64,000 nt of DNA, taken from NCBI GenBank assembly GCA_035649495.1, contig DASRJL010000108.1:13280-77279 (forward strand), given 5' to 3'. The notes under the pieces are model-generated. The model worked only from the letters and a program-made list of their open reading frames with translations, was not told the DNA's origin and did no database searches. A program made the translations under genes and the position numbers. Shown piece by piece: positions 16,004 to 26,634 of the stretch. Numbering within the stretch: the stretch's first letter is position 1; each line of letters starts with the position of its first letter. The stretch comes from SG8-41 sp035649495 (lineage in GTDB: Bacteria; Pseudomonadota; Gammaproteobacteria; Burkholderiales; SG8-41).

Positions 16004-16926
16004 GACCGGCTCCCGGAATCGTAGCCGAGCCGGTTGAGCACGGCTGTGTCGTCCGCCCAACCCTTCCTGACTTTCACGATGGTCTCGAGAAAGACCTTGC
16101 CGCCGAAAAGGCGTTCCATGTCCTGGCGCGCTCGCGTGGCGATCGTTTTCAGGTGAGCACCGCCCTTGCCGATCACGATTCCCTTGTGGCCTTCCCTGGC
16201 GACGAGTATGGCCGCGTGTATCCGGCGCAAGCCCCCTTCCAGCCGGAACTGCTCGATCTCGACCGCGATCGAATAGGGCAGCTCGTCACCGAGCAGGTTG
16301 ATGAGCTTCTCGCGCAGCAACTCGGCGGCGAGAACGCGCTCGCTCGCGGTGGTCAGCTCGTCCGGGTCGAAAAGGTTCGGACCTTCCGGCAGCAATCCGG
16401 CGACGGCGTCGAGCATCGCCTCGACCTGCGTTCCCCGCGTCGCCGAGACCGGCACCAGCGCCGCGAACGCGCGCACCCGGGCGAGCTCCTCGAGGAAGGG
16501 CAGCAGCAGCCTGCGGTCGCGGACGCGGTCGATCTTGTTGATGGCGAGCACTACCGGCAGGCTTTGCGGCAGGATGTCCCCGATCGCCTGGTCGCGGCGG
16601 TCGAATTTCAGCGCCTCGACGATCCACAGCGCCGCGTGCACCTCCTGCAGCGCGCCGAGGACTGATCGATTCATCAACCGGTTGAGCGTGGAGCGGTGCT
16701 CGGTCTGGTAGCCGGGCGTATCCACGAACACGACCTGGGCGTGCGCCCGGGTGACGATCCCGGAGATCGGCAAGCGCGTGGTCTGCGGCTTGCGCGACAC
16801 GATGGAGAGCTTCTGCCCGACGAGGTGGTTCAACAGCGTGGACTTGCCCACGTTGGGGCGGCCGACGACCGCGACGTATCCCGCACGATGAGCTGCGCGC
16901 TCGGGCGCCCGCTCATGCCCCTTCAT
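16000..16926 (-). CDS. era: GTPase Era
   Basis: A 308-residue ribosome-assembly GTPase that binds the 3' end of 16S rRNA. G1 GRPNVGKST, the QTTR switch region, G3 DTPGYQ, G4 NKIDR and a C-terminal KH domain (about 215-295, with KGIVIGKGGAHLK) are all visible. The start codon lies in a 10-bp-period repeat shared with the end of rnc, 26 bp downstream of the rnc stop. It precedes the TPR gene with a 4-bp overlap. Confidence 0.97.
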   Translation of the reverse strand: MKGHERAPERAAHRAGYVAVVGRPNVGKSTLLNHLVGQKLSIVSRKPQTTRLPISGIVTRAHAQVVFVDTPGYQTEHRSTLNRLMNRSVLGALQEVHAALWIVEALKFDRRDQAIGDILPQSLPVVLAINKIDRVRDRRLLLPFLEELARVRAFAALVPVSATRGTQVEAMLDAVAGLLPEGPNLFDPDELTTASERVLAAELLREKLINLLGDELPYSIAVEIEQFRLEGGLRRIHAAILVAREGHKGIVIGKGGAHLKTIATRARQDMERLFGGKVFLETIVKVRKGWADDTAVLNRLGYDSGSRS

Positions 16927-16963
16927 GTTCCCTCGTGTTTCCTCATGTCCCCTCAGTTTCCCA
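16924..16963. repeat. Degenerate 10-bp tandem repeat at the rnc/era junction
   Basis: Four 10-base units on the plus strand (catgttccct, cgtgtttcct, catgtcccct, cagtttccca). The array covers the era start codon, the intergenic gap and the rnc stop codon. On the mRNA it gives AGGGAACATG-type units, so it may also supply the era ribosome-binding purines. Confidence 0.7.
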
Positions 16964-17624
16964 GGGCGAGCTCATAGGCCTGCCGCGCGGCCTCCTGCTC
17001 GGCGCTGCGCCGGCTCGTGCCCGCTCCCAGCGAGCGGATGTTCAACTCGGGGACCACGCACTCCACCTCGAACAGCTGCTCGTGCGCCTCGCCGCGCGTA
17101 GCAACCACCGCGTACTGCGGCAACGCCATCCGGCGGCCTTGCAGGTGCTCCTGCAGGAGCGTCTTGGGGTCCTTTCCGGAGCTGGCAGGGTCGATCGCGT
17201 CGATCGCGTCTCCCAGCAGGGTGCGCACCACGCGCCGGGCGGCCTCGAAGCCCGCGTCGAGAAACACGGCACCGATCACTGCCTCGACGGCATCGGCGAG
17301 TATCGACGGACGGCGCGCGCCGCCGCTCTTCACCTCGCCCTCACCGAGCAGGAGCTGCGCTCCGAAATCGAAGCGCCGCGCGACCGACGCCAGGGATTGC
17401 TGGTTGACGAGGTTCGCGCGCAGGCGCGAGAGCTCGCCTTCGGTCAGATCGGGAAATTTGTGGTAGAGCTCGAGCGCGACCGCGCAGTTGACGACGCTGT
17501 CGCCGAGAAACTCGACCCGCTCGTTGTTCGAGGCGCCGTGGCTGCGATGGGTGAGCGCGCGGCGCAGCAGCTCCGGCCGGGCATAGCGGTGACCGATCGA
17601 GAGGGCGAACGCCTCGATGTCCAT
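16953..17624 (-). CDS. rnc: Ribonuclease III
   Basis: A 223-residue double-strand-specific RNase that processes rRNA precursors and some mRNAs. The catalytic signature NERVEFLGDSVV (Glu and Asp metal ligands) is at about residues 34-45, with the second acidic patch in DAVEAVIGAVFLDAG. A C-terminal double-stranded RNA-binding domain ends ...SAEQEAARQAYELAL. It sits between the DUF4845 gene and era, as in many betaproteobacteria. Confidence 0.97.
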   Translation of the reverse strand: MDIEAFALSIGHRYARPELLRRALTHRSHGASNNERVEFLGDSVVNCAVALELYHKFPDLTEGELSRLRANLVNQQSLASVARRFDFGAQLLLGEGEVKSGGARRPSILADAVEAVIGAVFLDAGFEAARRVVRTLLGDAIDAIDPASSGKDPKTLLQEHLQGRRMALPQYAVVATRGEAHEQLFEVECVVPELNIRSLGAGTSRRSAEQEAARQAYELALGN

Positions 17625-17655
17625 CGCCGGCTGTTCGTCCCCCGCCCGCCCCCGC

Positions 17656-18009
17656 CTACTTCGAGTCGGGCGCGAAATCCATGCAGGCGCTCAGGTTGCC
17701 GAACAGGTGCACCTTTGAGGAGTATTCGGCGGAGAGCAGGACGTCGTTGCCTTCCTTGGTGATCAAGACGTCGCCCGCGCCTATCGACTTGATGTTCTCC
17801 AGGGTCTGCCTGGCCGCGAAGGCGGCTTCGAAATTGCGCCGGTTGGGTTCGCGCGACACCGGGTCGGCGGCCAGCGCCTTCAACTGCTTCTTGATCGTCC
17901 AGTACTCGAAATACGACGGCCCGATCTTGAAGGCGAACAGCAGGCAGAAGATCAAGATAACTGCAACCACCATGAACCCGGTCAAGGTCACACCCTGTTC
18001 TTTTCGCAT
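17656..18009 (-). CDS. DUF4845 single-pass membrane protein
   Basis: 117 residues from ATG 18009, chosen because GGAGAGAGGTGATC precedes it; an upstream ATG at 18042 has no such site. The sequence MRKEQGVTLTGFMVVAVILIFCLLFAF has a pilin-like charged start and one membrane segment, then KIGPSYFEYWTIKKQLKALA. Proteins of this family lie between lepB and rnc in many betaproteobacteria and have no established function. The context suggests an inner-membrane protein expressed with signal peptidase. Confidence 0.8.
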   Translation of the reverse strand: MRKEQGVTLTGFMVVAVILIFCLLFAFKIGPSYFEYWTIKKQLKALAADPVSREPNRRNFEAAFAARQTLENIKSIGAGDVLITKEGNDVLLSAEYSSKVHLFGNLSACMDFAPDSK

Positions 18010-18058
18010 GATCACCTCTCTCCAACGCGCGGATCGAATCAAGTGTTACGAGGGCTAC

Positions 18059-18858
18059 TCAGTCTATGAACCGGCCTATCCTCCGGAAATCGTCGAAGTT
18101 CCACCAGATCATGAACGCCTTGCCGACGATGTTCGCTTCGGGCACGAATCCCCAGTAGCGGCTGTCGCTGCTGCTGTCCCGGTTGTCCCCCATCAGAAAA
18201 AAACGTCCGGGCGGAATCCTGCAGCTAAAACCGGCGTCATTGTAGACACAATTCTCGCGCAAGGGAAACTGCTTCACGCCGGACGGATGCACGCTCGGCG
18301 CCTCGGGCTGCACCAGGATCGCGTGCTCGCGCGCGCCCAGGGTCTCGATCAGCCGTTGCGCGGAAACGAACGACAGGCCCGATTCGACGTAGCTGTAATC
18401 GCCGTCCGGCTTGACCTTGACCTCGACGCCGTTCACCGAAAGACGCTTGTTCTGGTAGGCGAGGAGATCGCCAGGCAGGCCCACCACGCGCTTGATGTAG
18501 TCGAGCGACGGGTCCTCGGGATAGCGGAACACCATCACGTCGCCGCGCTGCGGCGCGTTCATGTCGACGAGCTTTAGGTTGACGATAGGCAGCCGGATGC
18601 CGTAGGTGAACTTGTTCACGAGTATGAAATCGCCGACGAGCAGCGTCGGCAGCATCGACCCCGAGGGAATCTTGAACGGCTCGACCAGGAAGGACCGCAG
18701 GAGGAACACGACGAGGATCACCGGGAAGAAGCTTTTCGGGTACTCGACCCACCACGGCTCCGGCCGCCCCGGTGCCCGGCGCGCACGCAGCCAGAAATGG
18801 TCGGCCAGCCAGACCGCGCCCGTGGCCACGAGCAGCAGGAACAGCGCCAGCGCGAAAT

Positions 18859-18862
<4 letters not shown>
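18059..18862 (-). CDS. lepB: Signal peptidase I
   Basis: A 267-residue inner-membrane serine protease that removes signal peptides after Sec/Tat export. Two N-terminal membrane segments (about 3-22 and 45-61) precede the catalytic Ser69 in PSGSM and the general base Lys124 in YIKRVVGLPGD; the GDNRDSSSDSRYWG box is near the C-terminus. ATG 18862 overlaps the lepA stop (ATGA). The lepA-lepB pairing is conserved across proteobacteria. Confidence 0.97.
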
Positions 18863-20649
<1,787 letters not shown>

Positions 20650-20675
20650 AAAAGAGGGCTCCCGCGAGAGCCCTC
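20650..20675 (-). terminator. Terminator-like hairpin touching the lepA start codon
   Basis: Arms GAGGGCTC (20654-20661) and GAGCCCTC (20668-20675) form a perfect 8-bp stem with a 6-base loop; on the minus strand it is followed by TTTT and then ATG of lepA. It lies 22 bp after the end of the glutaredoxin-like gene. It could terminate the upstream rpoE-mucD transcript or attenuate lepA. Confidence 0.65.
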
Positions 20676-20697
20676 CGCTAAGTTGACGCGGCGTATT

Positions 20698-20979
20698 CTA
20701 GCAGCCTATGCGGCCCCGGGCCGTTTCGAGGTACGCGCCGACCCGCGAGGCATCGAGGCGGTAGCGGCACAATTCGTGCGTCCCGTGGGCAAGCACCGGA
20801 ACTTCCGTATCGAAGCGCGCCGCGAGCAGAGGGTCGCCGTCCACGTCGACGACGGCTATCGTGAAGGAGAAATCGTCGCGCAGCCTCTGCAGGCTCTCGA
20901 TCATCTCCGCGCAGAGATGGCAGCCGGCGCGACTGTAGACCGTCAACTCCAGCGGCCGCGCGTCATCCGCCATTCCCAT
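20698..20979 (-). CDS. Glutaredoxin-like family protein
   Basis: A 93-residue thioredoxin-fold protein. LTVYSRAGCHLCAEMIE has a CxxC (Cys-His-Leu-Cys) at the start of helix 1, followed by VVDVDGDPLLAARFDTEVPVL with the conserved cis-Pro. Such short glutaredoxin-like proteins are common between mucD and lepA in betaproteobacteria; the reducing partner is unknown. The gene overlaps the end of mucD by 17 bp. A start at ATG 20973 (two residues shorter) is equally possible. Confidence 0.8.
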   Translation of the reverse strand: MGMADDARPLELTVYSRAGCHLCAEMIESLQRLRDDFSFTIAVVDVDGDPLLAARFDTEVPVLAHGTHELCRYRLDASRVGAYLETARGRIGC

Positions 20980-22363
20980 TGGGCCGGAACGGCAGGAAAA
21001 GCGAGTTGGTGCCGCGCCGGACGAGCAGCGCCACGATGCGTCCCTTGTCGAGCTGGGCGATCAACTGGTTGAACTGCTCGATGGATTTCACGTCCTGGTT
21101 GTTGACCGCGAGTATCACATCCCCGCGCCTGACTCCCGCGCGCGCGGCCGCGCCCTGCGCGTTCTCGACCAGCACGCCGCCCGCGATCTTCAACTCCTTG
21201 CGCTGGGCGTCGGTCAGCTCGACGAGCGTGAGCCCGTGCTGGCTCGCGACCGCCGCCGGCGGCTTGGGGTCGCGGCGGCCCTTCTGCTGGGCTGCGGCGG
21301 TGCGGTCGTCCTGCATCTCGGCCACGACCACCTGCACGTCGCGGGTCTGCTTGTTGCGCCACACCTGGACGGCGACCTTGCTGCCGGGCTTCACCGCTCC
21401 CACCAGCCGGGGCAGATCTTCGGACGAGATGACCGGCTTGCCGTCGAACTGCAGGATCACGTCGCCGGCTTCTATGCCTGCTTTTTCCGCCGGCCCGCCC
21501 TTCTCCACCGAGTTCACCAGGGCGCCCTGCGCTTTCGGGAGCCCGAACGATTCCACGAGCTCCTTGGTGAGCGCCTGTATCACTACGCCGATGCGTCCGC
21601 GCGTCACTTTTCCGGCGGCGCGCAATTGCTGCGCGATCTGGTTTGCGACGTCTATCGGTATGGCGAACGAAAGGCCCATGAAGCCGCCGGTGCGGCTGTA
21701 GATCTGGGAGTTGATCCCGACCACCTCGCCCCTCAGATTGAAGAGCGGCCCGCCCGAATTGCCCGGGTTGACCGCCACGTCGGTCTGGATGAAAGGAACG
21801 TAGTTCTCCTGCGGCAGCGAACGGCCCTTCGCGCTGACGATGCCGGCGGTAACCGAATTCTCGAATCCGAACGGCGAGCCGATCGCGACGACCCATTCGC
21901 CGACCTTGAGCTTGTTGGGATCGCCGAACCTGACGACCGGCAGTCCCGATGCCTCGATCTTGATCAGGGCCAGGTCCGTGCGCCGGTCGGCGCCTATGAT
22001 CTTCGCCTTGTATTCGCGCTTGTCGGTGAGTCTCACCGTGATCTCCTCGGCGGCATCGACCACGTGCGCGTTCGTCATGATGTAACCGTCTGCGCTGATG
22101 ATGAAGCCGGAGCCGAGCGACTGGCTCGGGATGTCGCGGGGGCCCGGGTTGGGGATGAAGCGCCGGAAGAACTCGTAGAACGGGTCATCCTCCCGCAGGT
22201 TGGGAACCTGGGGCAGCAGCGGATTGCGGGAGGTCTGCGTCGTGCTGACGTTGACGACCGCTGGACCCTGTCGCTCGACCAGGTCGGTGAAATCGGGCAA
22301 CTGCGCCGCTGCGGCGGCGGCGGCAAGGAGCGTGAACAGCAGGACAAACCAGCGCTTGAGCAT
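20963..22363 (-). CDS. mucD: DegP/MucD-type periplasmic serine protease
   Basis: A 466-residue Do-family protease. A signal peptide (MLKRWFVLLFTLLAAAAAAA) is followed by a trypsin-like domain with His100 (TNAHVV), Asp130 (RRTDLALI) and Ser203 (NPGNSGGPL), then two PDZ domains (about 255-350 and 370-460). It degrades misfolded envelope proteins and in Pseudomonas restrains sigma-E signalling. It follows rseB by 39 bp in the stress operon. Confidence 0.93.
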   Translation of the reverse strand: MLKRWFVLLFTLLAAAAAAAQLPDFTDLVERQGPAVVNVSTTQTSRNPLLPQVPNLREDDPFYEFFRRFIPNPGPRDIPSQSLGSGFIISADGYIMTNAHVVDAAEEITVRLTDKREYKAKIIGADRRTDLALIKIEASGLPVVRFGDPNKLKVGEWVVAIGSPFGFENSVTAGIVSAKGRSLPQENYVPFIQTDVAVNPGNSGGPLFNLRGEVVGINSQIYSRTGGFMGLSFAIPIDVANQIAQQLRAAGKVTRGRIGVVIQALTKELVESFGLPKAQGALVNSVEKGGPAEKAGIEAGDVILQFDGKPVISSEDLPRLVGAVKPGSKVAVQVWRNKQTRDVQVVVAEMQDDRTAAAQQKGRRDPKPPAAVASQHGLTLVELTDAQRKELKIAGGVLVENAQGAAARAGVRRGDVILAVNNQDVKSIEQFNQLIAQLDKGRIVALLVRRGTNSLFLPFRPNGNGG

Positions 22364-22402
22364 GGCTACCTCGGAGCGTCTTGTTGTGATCGTGCGGTAC
22401 GG

Positions 22403-23398
22403 CTACTGGCGTACGGCGGTGGCGGCACCCTTGAACTCGAGGGACTTGGCGACCTGCATGACGGTTGCCGCGGGCACCTCTCCCAGGGCCGTCACCATGT
22501 AATCCGCCACCTGCCTCGTGTAGATATTGACGGCTCCCTGATGCGACAGATGCGGCACCGGCCTCGGACCCGGCATCGGCTCGATGAAAATGGAAATGGC
22601 GGCGAGACCATCGGAGAACACGATGTGCGCCACCGTCCCCGAACGGCCCGCGATCGAGCGCCTGAATTCGGACATCTTCCGGAACCCCGGCAACTGGCTC
22701 GCCAGGGCCCAGCCGGTATCTCCCGGGGTCTCGGCGACCGGGATGGCCGACCGGTCGACCTTCCAGTCCTTGGCCTTGGCCGCGTAGCGCGACTTGACCA
22801 GGTCGCGGCTGAAGTCGCGGCCTATCGCCAGCTCGGTGAATGCAAAGGACTCCAGCGTCTCGTTCTTCTCGCCGAGGCTGCGCGCACGCAAGGGCAGGCC
22901 CGACTTGACCTCTGCGCAGAAATAGTGACCGTAGCGCAGCTTGTCCCGCGGCTCCAGGACGATGACCTGGCATTCGTGGCCGGCGACCCGGTCCGTGCCT
23001 TCCTTGCGCACGGCGTAGCTGTCGACAACGCCCGTCAACTGCTCGGGAAGCATGGCCGGGAAACGGCGCGGCATGCGCTTTTCCACGAGCACGGTCTTCG
23101 AGTTCGGCAGGTAGCAGGTGACCTGGTCGTTGGTGCGTATGATCTCGCGCGGGGGCCCGTCCAGCGTCTCGAGCTTCTCGAACTCTCCGCCGGCAGAATT
23201 GTTGAAATGAGCGATGCGGGAGGTTTCCGTCTGCCGGTTGTTCCGGTAGACGAACGTGCCCACGTAATTCAACTGGCGGGACGCGCTCGCCATCTTCTTC
23301 AGCCACGAGAGCCCGTCCTGGAGCTCGGTGGTGTCGGCGGCGCCTGCCGGACCTGCTGCGCAGAGGCCGAGCAGCAGCGCCGGCAGGACAGATTTCAC
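22403..23398 (-). CDS. rseB: Sigma-E regulatory protein RseB/MucB
   Basis: A 331-residue periplasmic protein that protects the anti-sigma factor from DegS cleavage and senses lipids/LPS. GTG 23398 is chosen because it overlaps the rseA stop (GTGA) and gives a clean signal peptide, MKSVLPALLLGLCAAGPAGAA. The MucB/RseB lipid-binding fold starts at LSWLKKMASASRQLNYVG; the C-terminal domain (about 220-320) contains HLSHQGAVNIYTR. The frame is open upstream, but that region lies within rseA. Confidence 0.92.
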   Translation of the reverse strand: MKSVLPALLLGLCAAGPAGAADTTELQDGLSWLKKMASASRQLNYVGTFVYRNNRQTETSRIAHFNNSAGGEFEKLETLDGPPREIIRTNDQVTCYLPNSKTVLVEKRMPRRFPAMLPEQLTGVVDSYAVRKEGTDRVAGHECQVIVLEPRDKLRYGHYFCAEVKSGLPLRARSLGEKNETLESFAFTELAIGRDFSRDLVKSRYAAKAKDWKVDRSAIPVAETPGDTGWALASQLPGFRKMSEFRRSIAGRSGTVAHIVFSDGLAAISIFIEPMPGPRPVPHLSHQGAVNIYTRQVADYMVTALGEVPAATVMQVAKSLEFKGAATAVRQ

Positions 23399-23937
23399 TC
23401 GCGTACCTTCGCGGGCTGCGTAGCCGAAACGCTGCGGATATAGGGGGCGAGCCCCTGTATCGCAGTGCTCGGCGAAAACTCCTGGTGGGCGATCAGGTAC
23501 TCGTTCATCCTGCCCTCGCTGGGAACGCTCGCGAGCTCGACCTGGGCAGCCGGAGCTGAGGTAGATGAGCCCGATACCGGGACCGCCTGCGGGGCGGTTG
23601 CCAGTTGCGGCTGCGGTGAAAGGGGGCTGTAGAACGCCATCCAGCCTACGAGCGCCACCGCCGAAAAGGAAGCGGCGGCCGACCACGCGTAGGTGGCCAC
23701 CCGCGGCGCCGCCGGGCTGCGGCGCGGCGCCAGCACCGTGGGCTCTCCGGCAAGCCGCTCGTGCAGCCGCGCGGAAAACTGCCGGGAAACGACGCTATCG
23801 CCGCGCATGACATCGCCTATCAGGTGAAAGGCTTCCCAGCCTGCCAGCGCTTCGGGATCGTTTTTGAGCCGGTTCAGCTCCTGCCCGGCCTGGTGAGCGT
23901 CAAGCTCACCGTCCATCAAAGATGAAATTCGCTCCAT
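23395..23937 (-). CDS. rseA: Anti-sigma-E factor RseA
   Basis: A 180-residue single-pass inner-membrane protein. The N-terminal MERISSLMDGELDAHQAGQELNRL is the RseA sigma-binding domain; a membrane segment lies at about residues 82-103; a Pro/Ser/Ala-rich periplasmic tail follows. It sequesters RpoE until regulated proteolysis, in which RseP (encoded at 52.7-54.0 kb) makes the intramembrane cut. ATG 23937 directly abuts the rpoE stop codon. Confidence 0.92.
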   Translation of the reverse strand: MERISSLMDGELDAHQAGQELNRLKNDPEALAGWEAFHLIGDVMRGDSVVSRQFSARLHERLAGEPTVLAPRRSPAAPRVATYAWSAAASFSAVALVGWMAFYSPLSPQPQLATAPQAVPVSGSSTSAPAAQVELASVPSEGRMNEYLIAHQEFSPSTAIQGLAPYIRSVSATQPAKVRE

Positions 23938-24537
23938 TTACCATCTCCTGTCTTTCGGGGTGTCGAGCAGCGGTCTTAACTTTGCCGCTATGGCTTCGCG
24001 CGCCCTGAAGATGCGCGACCGGACGGTTCCGATCGGGCAGTTCATTATATCGGCAATATCGTCGTAACTCAGACCCTCGATCTCCCTGAGGGTAATCGCC
24101 GATCTTAGCTCTTCTGGCAACGATTCCAGCGTTTGGTTCACTGTCTCCGCGACCTGCCGGCTCATCATCTGGTTCTCCGGCGTGTTGAGATCGCGCAGCT
24201 GGTCGCCGTCCTCGTAGCCCTCCGCCTCCTCGCTGTCTATCTCCGTCGTGGTCGGCGCCCGCCGCCCCATCGCCGCCAGGTAGTTCTTGGCGGTGTTGAT
24301 GCCGATCCTGTACAACCACGTATAAAACGCACTGTCTCCGCGGAAGGTGGGGAGCGCCCGGTAGGCCTTGATGAAGGCCTCCTGAGTCACGTCCTCAACC
24401 TCGGTCGCGTCCCGTATGAACCGCGACAGCAGCCGCGCGAGTTTTCTCTGATACTTGCTGACCAGCAGTTCGAACGCGGCCTTGTCGCCGCGTTGCGCTC
24501 GCTCGACCAGCTGCTGATCGACTTCGCGATCGCTCAT
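23938..24537 (-). CDS. rpoE: RNA polymerase sigma-E factor
   Basis: A 199-residue ECF sigma factor. Region 2 includes FELLVSKYQRKLARLLSRFI and EVEDVTQEAFIKAYRAL, with FYTWLYRIGINTAKNYL; region 4 includes LREIEGLSYDDIADIMNCPIGTVRSRIFRARE. ATG 24537 (MSDREVDQQLVERAQRGD) matches the family start; an in-frame ATG at 24555 adds six residues. It leads the envelope-stress operon rpoE-rseA-rseB-mucD and is divergent from nadB, as in E. coli. Confidence 0.96.
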   Translation of the reverse strand: MSDREVDQQLVERAQRGDKAAFELLVSKYQRKLARLLSRFIRDATEVEDVTQEAFIKAYRALPTFRGDSAFYTWLYRIGINTAKNYLAAMGRRAPTTTEIDSEEAEGYEDGDQLRDLNTPENQMMSRQVAETVNQTLESLPEELRSAITLREIEGLSYDDIADIMNCPIGTVRSRIFRAREAIAAKLRPLLDTPKDRRW

Positions 24538-24983
24538 GAAGCCCGTCCCTGACATTGAATTTGTTATCCAGGCTGAGCGGCACCCCGCCCCGGCTGACGA
24601 CCTGCCGGCCCGTCGTTCCGGACGGGCTGCCTGCGGCCATTGCGCCTACGCAACCCGGGATGGAGCCGGGATGCCGCCATGCTCCGGGCGGCCTCCCCGG
24701 GACGCGCGAGAAGGCTCGAATTGAAGTGTTCAATGCCTGTCCTTTCGGTTTCGTGCAGGCGCCTCTGCGTGCCAGGTCCACCGGATTCCCCGGAGTTCAC
24801 GGGGGTACAGGCAACCGCACCCCGGAGTATACCTGCCCAGAGGGGAAAAGCGCGCACAAAATCAGGGTAATGCACGGACAAGAAAGAAGAAATTTAGTTC
24901 AGATATGGTGGCGTCCCGCAGCCAGGGCAAGCCCCCTTGGTCTGCTAAGATGGCCCTCCTACCGGCCGGATAGGTAAATCTCA
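24538..24983. promoter_or_regulatory. rpoE-nadB divergent intergenic region
   Basis: 446 bp without a convincing gene. On the rpoE strand there is a -10-like TATACT (24826-24831) without a good -35, and farther upstream an AT-rich stretch starting GAACTAAATTTC (read leftward from 24900), whose GAACT resembles a sigma-E -35, but the matching TCTGA-type -10 is poor (TCCGT). Autoregulation by RpoE is expected from the family but not shown by these motifs. Confidence 0.35.
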
Positions 24984-26561
24984 GTGAAATTCGACGTACT
25001 GGTGGTAGGCACGGGGTTGGCCGGCCTCACCGTGGCTCTGCACGTGGCCGACCGGAAGCGGGTCGGCCTGGTCACGAAACGGCAGCTCCTCGACGGCGCC
25101 AGCAGCTGGGCGCAGGGGGGGATCGCCGCCGTGCTGGCCGGGGACGATACCCTGGAATCGCATATCCGGGACACTCTGGTGGCCGGGGCGGGCCTCTGCG
25201 ACGAGGCGGTAACTCGTTACGTGGTGGAACGCGGCCGGGAATCGGTGCAATGGCTTATCGGCCAGGGGGTCCCCTTCACCCGGGACGAGGCCAGCACCAC
25301 GGGCTTCCACCTTACGACCGAAGGCGGGCACAGCCACCGCCGCGTCATTCATGCAGCTGACGCAACCGGCCGGGCCGTGCAGTCCACGCTGGAAGGCAAG
25401 ATTCGCAGCCACCCCAACGTCACCCTGCTGGAGCATCACAACGCGATCGACCTCATCACGGGCTCCAAGCTCGGCCTTGCCGATAACCGCTGCCACGGCT
25501 GCTATGTGCTCGATACCAGCACGGGCAAAGTTGAGACCATCGCCGCCGGCCACACCGTGCTGGCGACGGGCGGTGCCGGCAAGGCCTATCTCTACACGAC
25601 CAACCCCGACAGCGCGACCGGGGACGGGATTGCCATGGGCTGGCGCGCCGGCTGCCGCGTGGCCAACATGGAGTTCATACAGTTCCACCCGACCTGCCTG
25701 TATCACGCCCACGCGAAGTCGTTCCTGATCTCGGAGGCGGTGCGCGGCGAAGGCGGCCTCCTCAAGCTGCCGGACGGGAGCCGCTTCATGCCCCGGCACG
25801 ATCCGCGCGCCGAACTGGCTCCTCGCGACGTCGTGGCCCGCGCGATCGATTTCGAGATGAAGAAGCAGGGTGTCGATTGCGTGTACCTGGATATCTCGCA
25901 CCAGGGGGCCGACTTCATCAAGAGCCATTTTCCCAACATCTACATTCATTGCATGGAGCACGGCATAGACATCACCCGGCAGCCCATACCGGTGGTGCCG
26001 GCGGCGCACTACACCTGCGGCGGGCTCCTGACCGATACCCGGGGCTGCACGGATGTGCCGGGCCTGTATGCGATCGGGGAAACCGGCTGCACGGGGCTTC
26101 ACGGCGCCAACCGCCTGGCGAGCAACTCCCTGCTGGAATGCCTGGTGTTCGGCCGCTCGGCAGCGGCCGACATTCTCGCGGAGCCCGCCCCGCCGGCCCC
26201 GGCGCTGCCGGCGTGGGACGAAAGCCGCGTCACCGACGCCGACGAGGAGATCGTCATCGCCCACAACTGGGACGAGCTGCGCCGCTTCATGTGGGACTAC
26301 GTGGGCATCGTGCGCACGAGCAAGCGCCTCGCGCGAGCGCAGCACCGCATCCGCACGCTGCAGGAGGAGATACACGACTACTACGCCAATTTCCGGGTGA
26401 GCAACGACTTGATCGAGTTGCGCAACCTGGTCACGAGCGCGGAGCTCATCGTGAAGAGCGCCATGCTGCGGCGCGAAAGCCGTGGCCTGCACTACTCGCG
26501 CGACTATCCGGAAACGTTGGCGGAGGCGAAAAGTACCGTCCTCATCCCGGAAAAGGGGTGA
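24984..26561 (+). CDS. nadB: L-aspartate oxidase
   Basis: A 525-residue flavoprotein that oxidises aspartate to iminoaspartate in NAD synthesis. FAD-binding VVGTGLAGLTVALHVA at the N-terminus, SSWAQGGIAAVL, the active-site HPTCLYH region, HYTCGGLLTD and GANRLASNSLLECLVFG are present. The start is GTG 24984. It is divergent from rpoE, an arrangement shared with E. coli. The stop codon begins a heptamer array. Confidence 0.96.
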   Translation: MKFDVLVVGTGLAGLTVALHVADRKRVGLVTKRQLLDGASSWAQGGIAAVLAGDDTLESHIRDTLVAGAGLCDEAVTRYVVERGRESVQWLIGQGVPFTRDEASTTGFHLTTEGGHSHRRVIHAADATGRAVQSTLEGKIRSHPNVTLLEHHNAIDLITGSKLGLADNRCHGCYVLDTSTGKVETIAAGHTVLATGGAGKAYLYTTNPDSATGDGIAMGWRAGCRVANMEFIQFHPTCLYHAHAKSFLISEAVRGEGGLLKLPDGSRFMPRHDPRAELAPRDVVARAIDFEMKKQGVDCVYLDISHQGADFIKSHFPNIYIHCMEHGIDITRQPIPVVPAAHYTCGGLLTDTRGCTDVPGLYAIGETGCTGLHGANRLASNSLLECLVFGRSAAADILAEPAPPAPALPAWDESRVTDADEEIVIAHNWDELRRFMWDYVGIVRTSKRLARAQHRIRTLQEEIHDYYANFRVSNDLIELRNLVTSAELIVKSAMLRRESRGLHYSRDYPETLAEAKSTVLIPEKG

Positions 26562-26634
26562 CACGTGACCCGTGACACGTGACGGGCAATTGGACGACCA
26601 CGCCTTCGAGTCACGAGTCACCAGTCACGAGTCA
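26558..26634. repeat. Inverted pair of GTGAC-core heptamer arrays between nadB and the ABC transporter gene
   Basis: Left array 26558-26585 (gtgacac, gtgaccc, gtgacac, gtgacgg) includes the nadB stop codon; right array 26607-26634 (cgagtca, cgagtca, ccagtca, cgagtca) carries the core on the other strand and includes the stop codon of the convergent transporter gene. The arms can pair, giving a hairpin between convergent genes. Confidence 0.85.

Noticed and set aside
21236..23443. 735-codon rightward open frame
   Set aside because: Antisense to mucD and rseB, both clearly recognisable on the minus strand.
24826..24900. Sigma-E-type promoter for rpoE (GAACT element)
   Set aside because: Only the -35-like half matches; the -10 half is poor, so not listed as a separate promoter.
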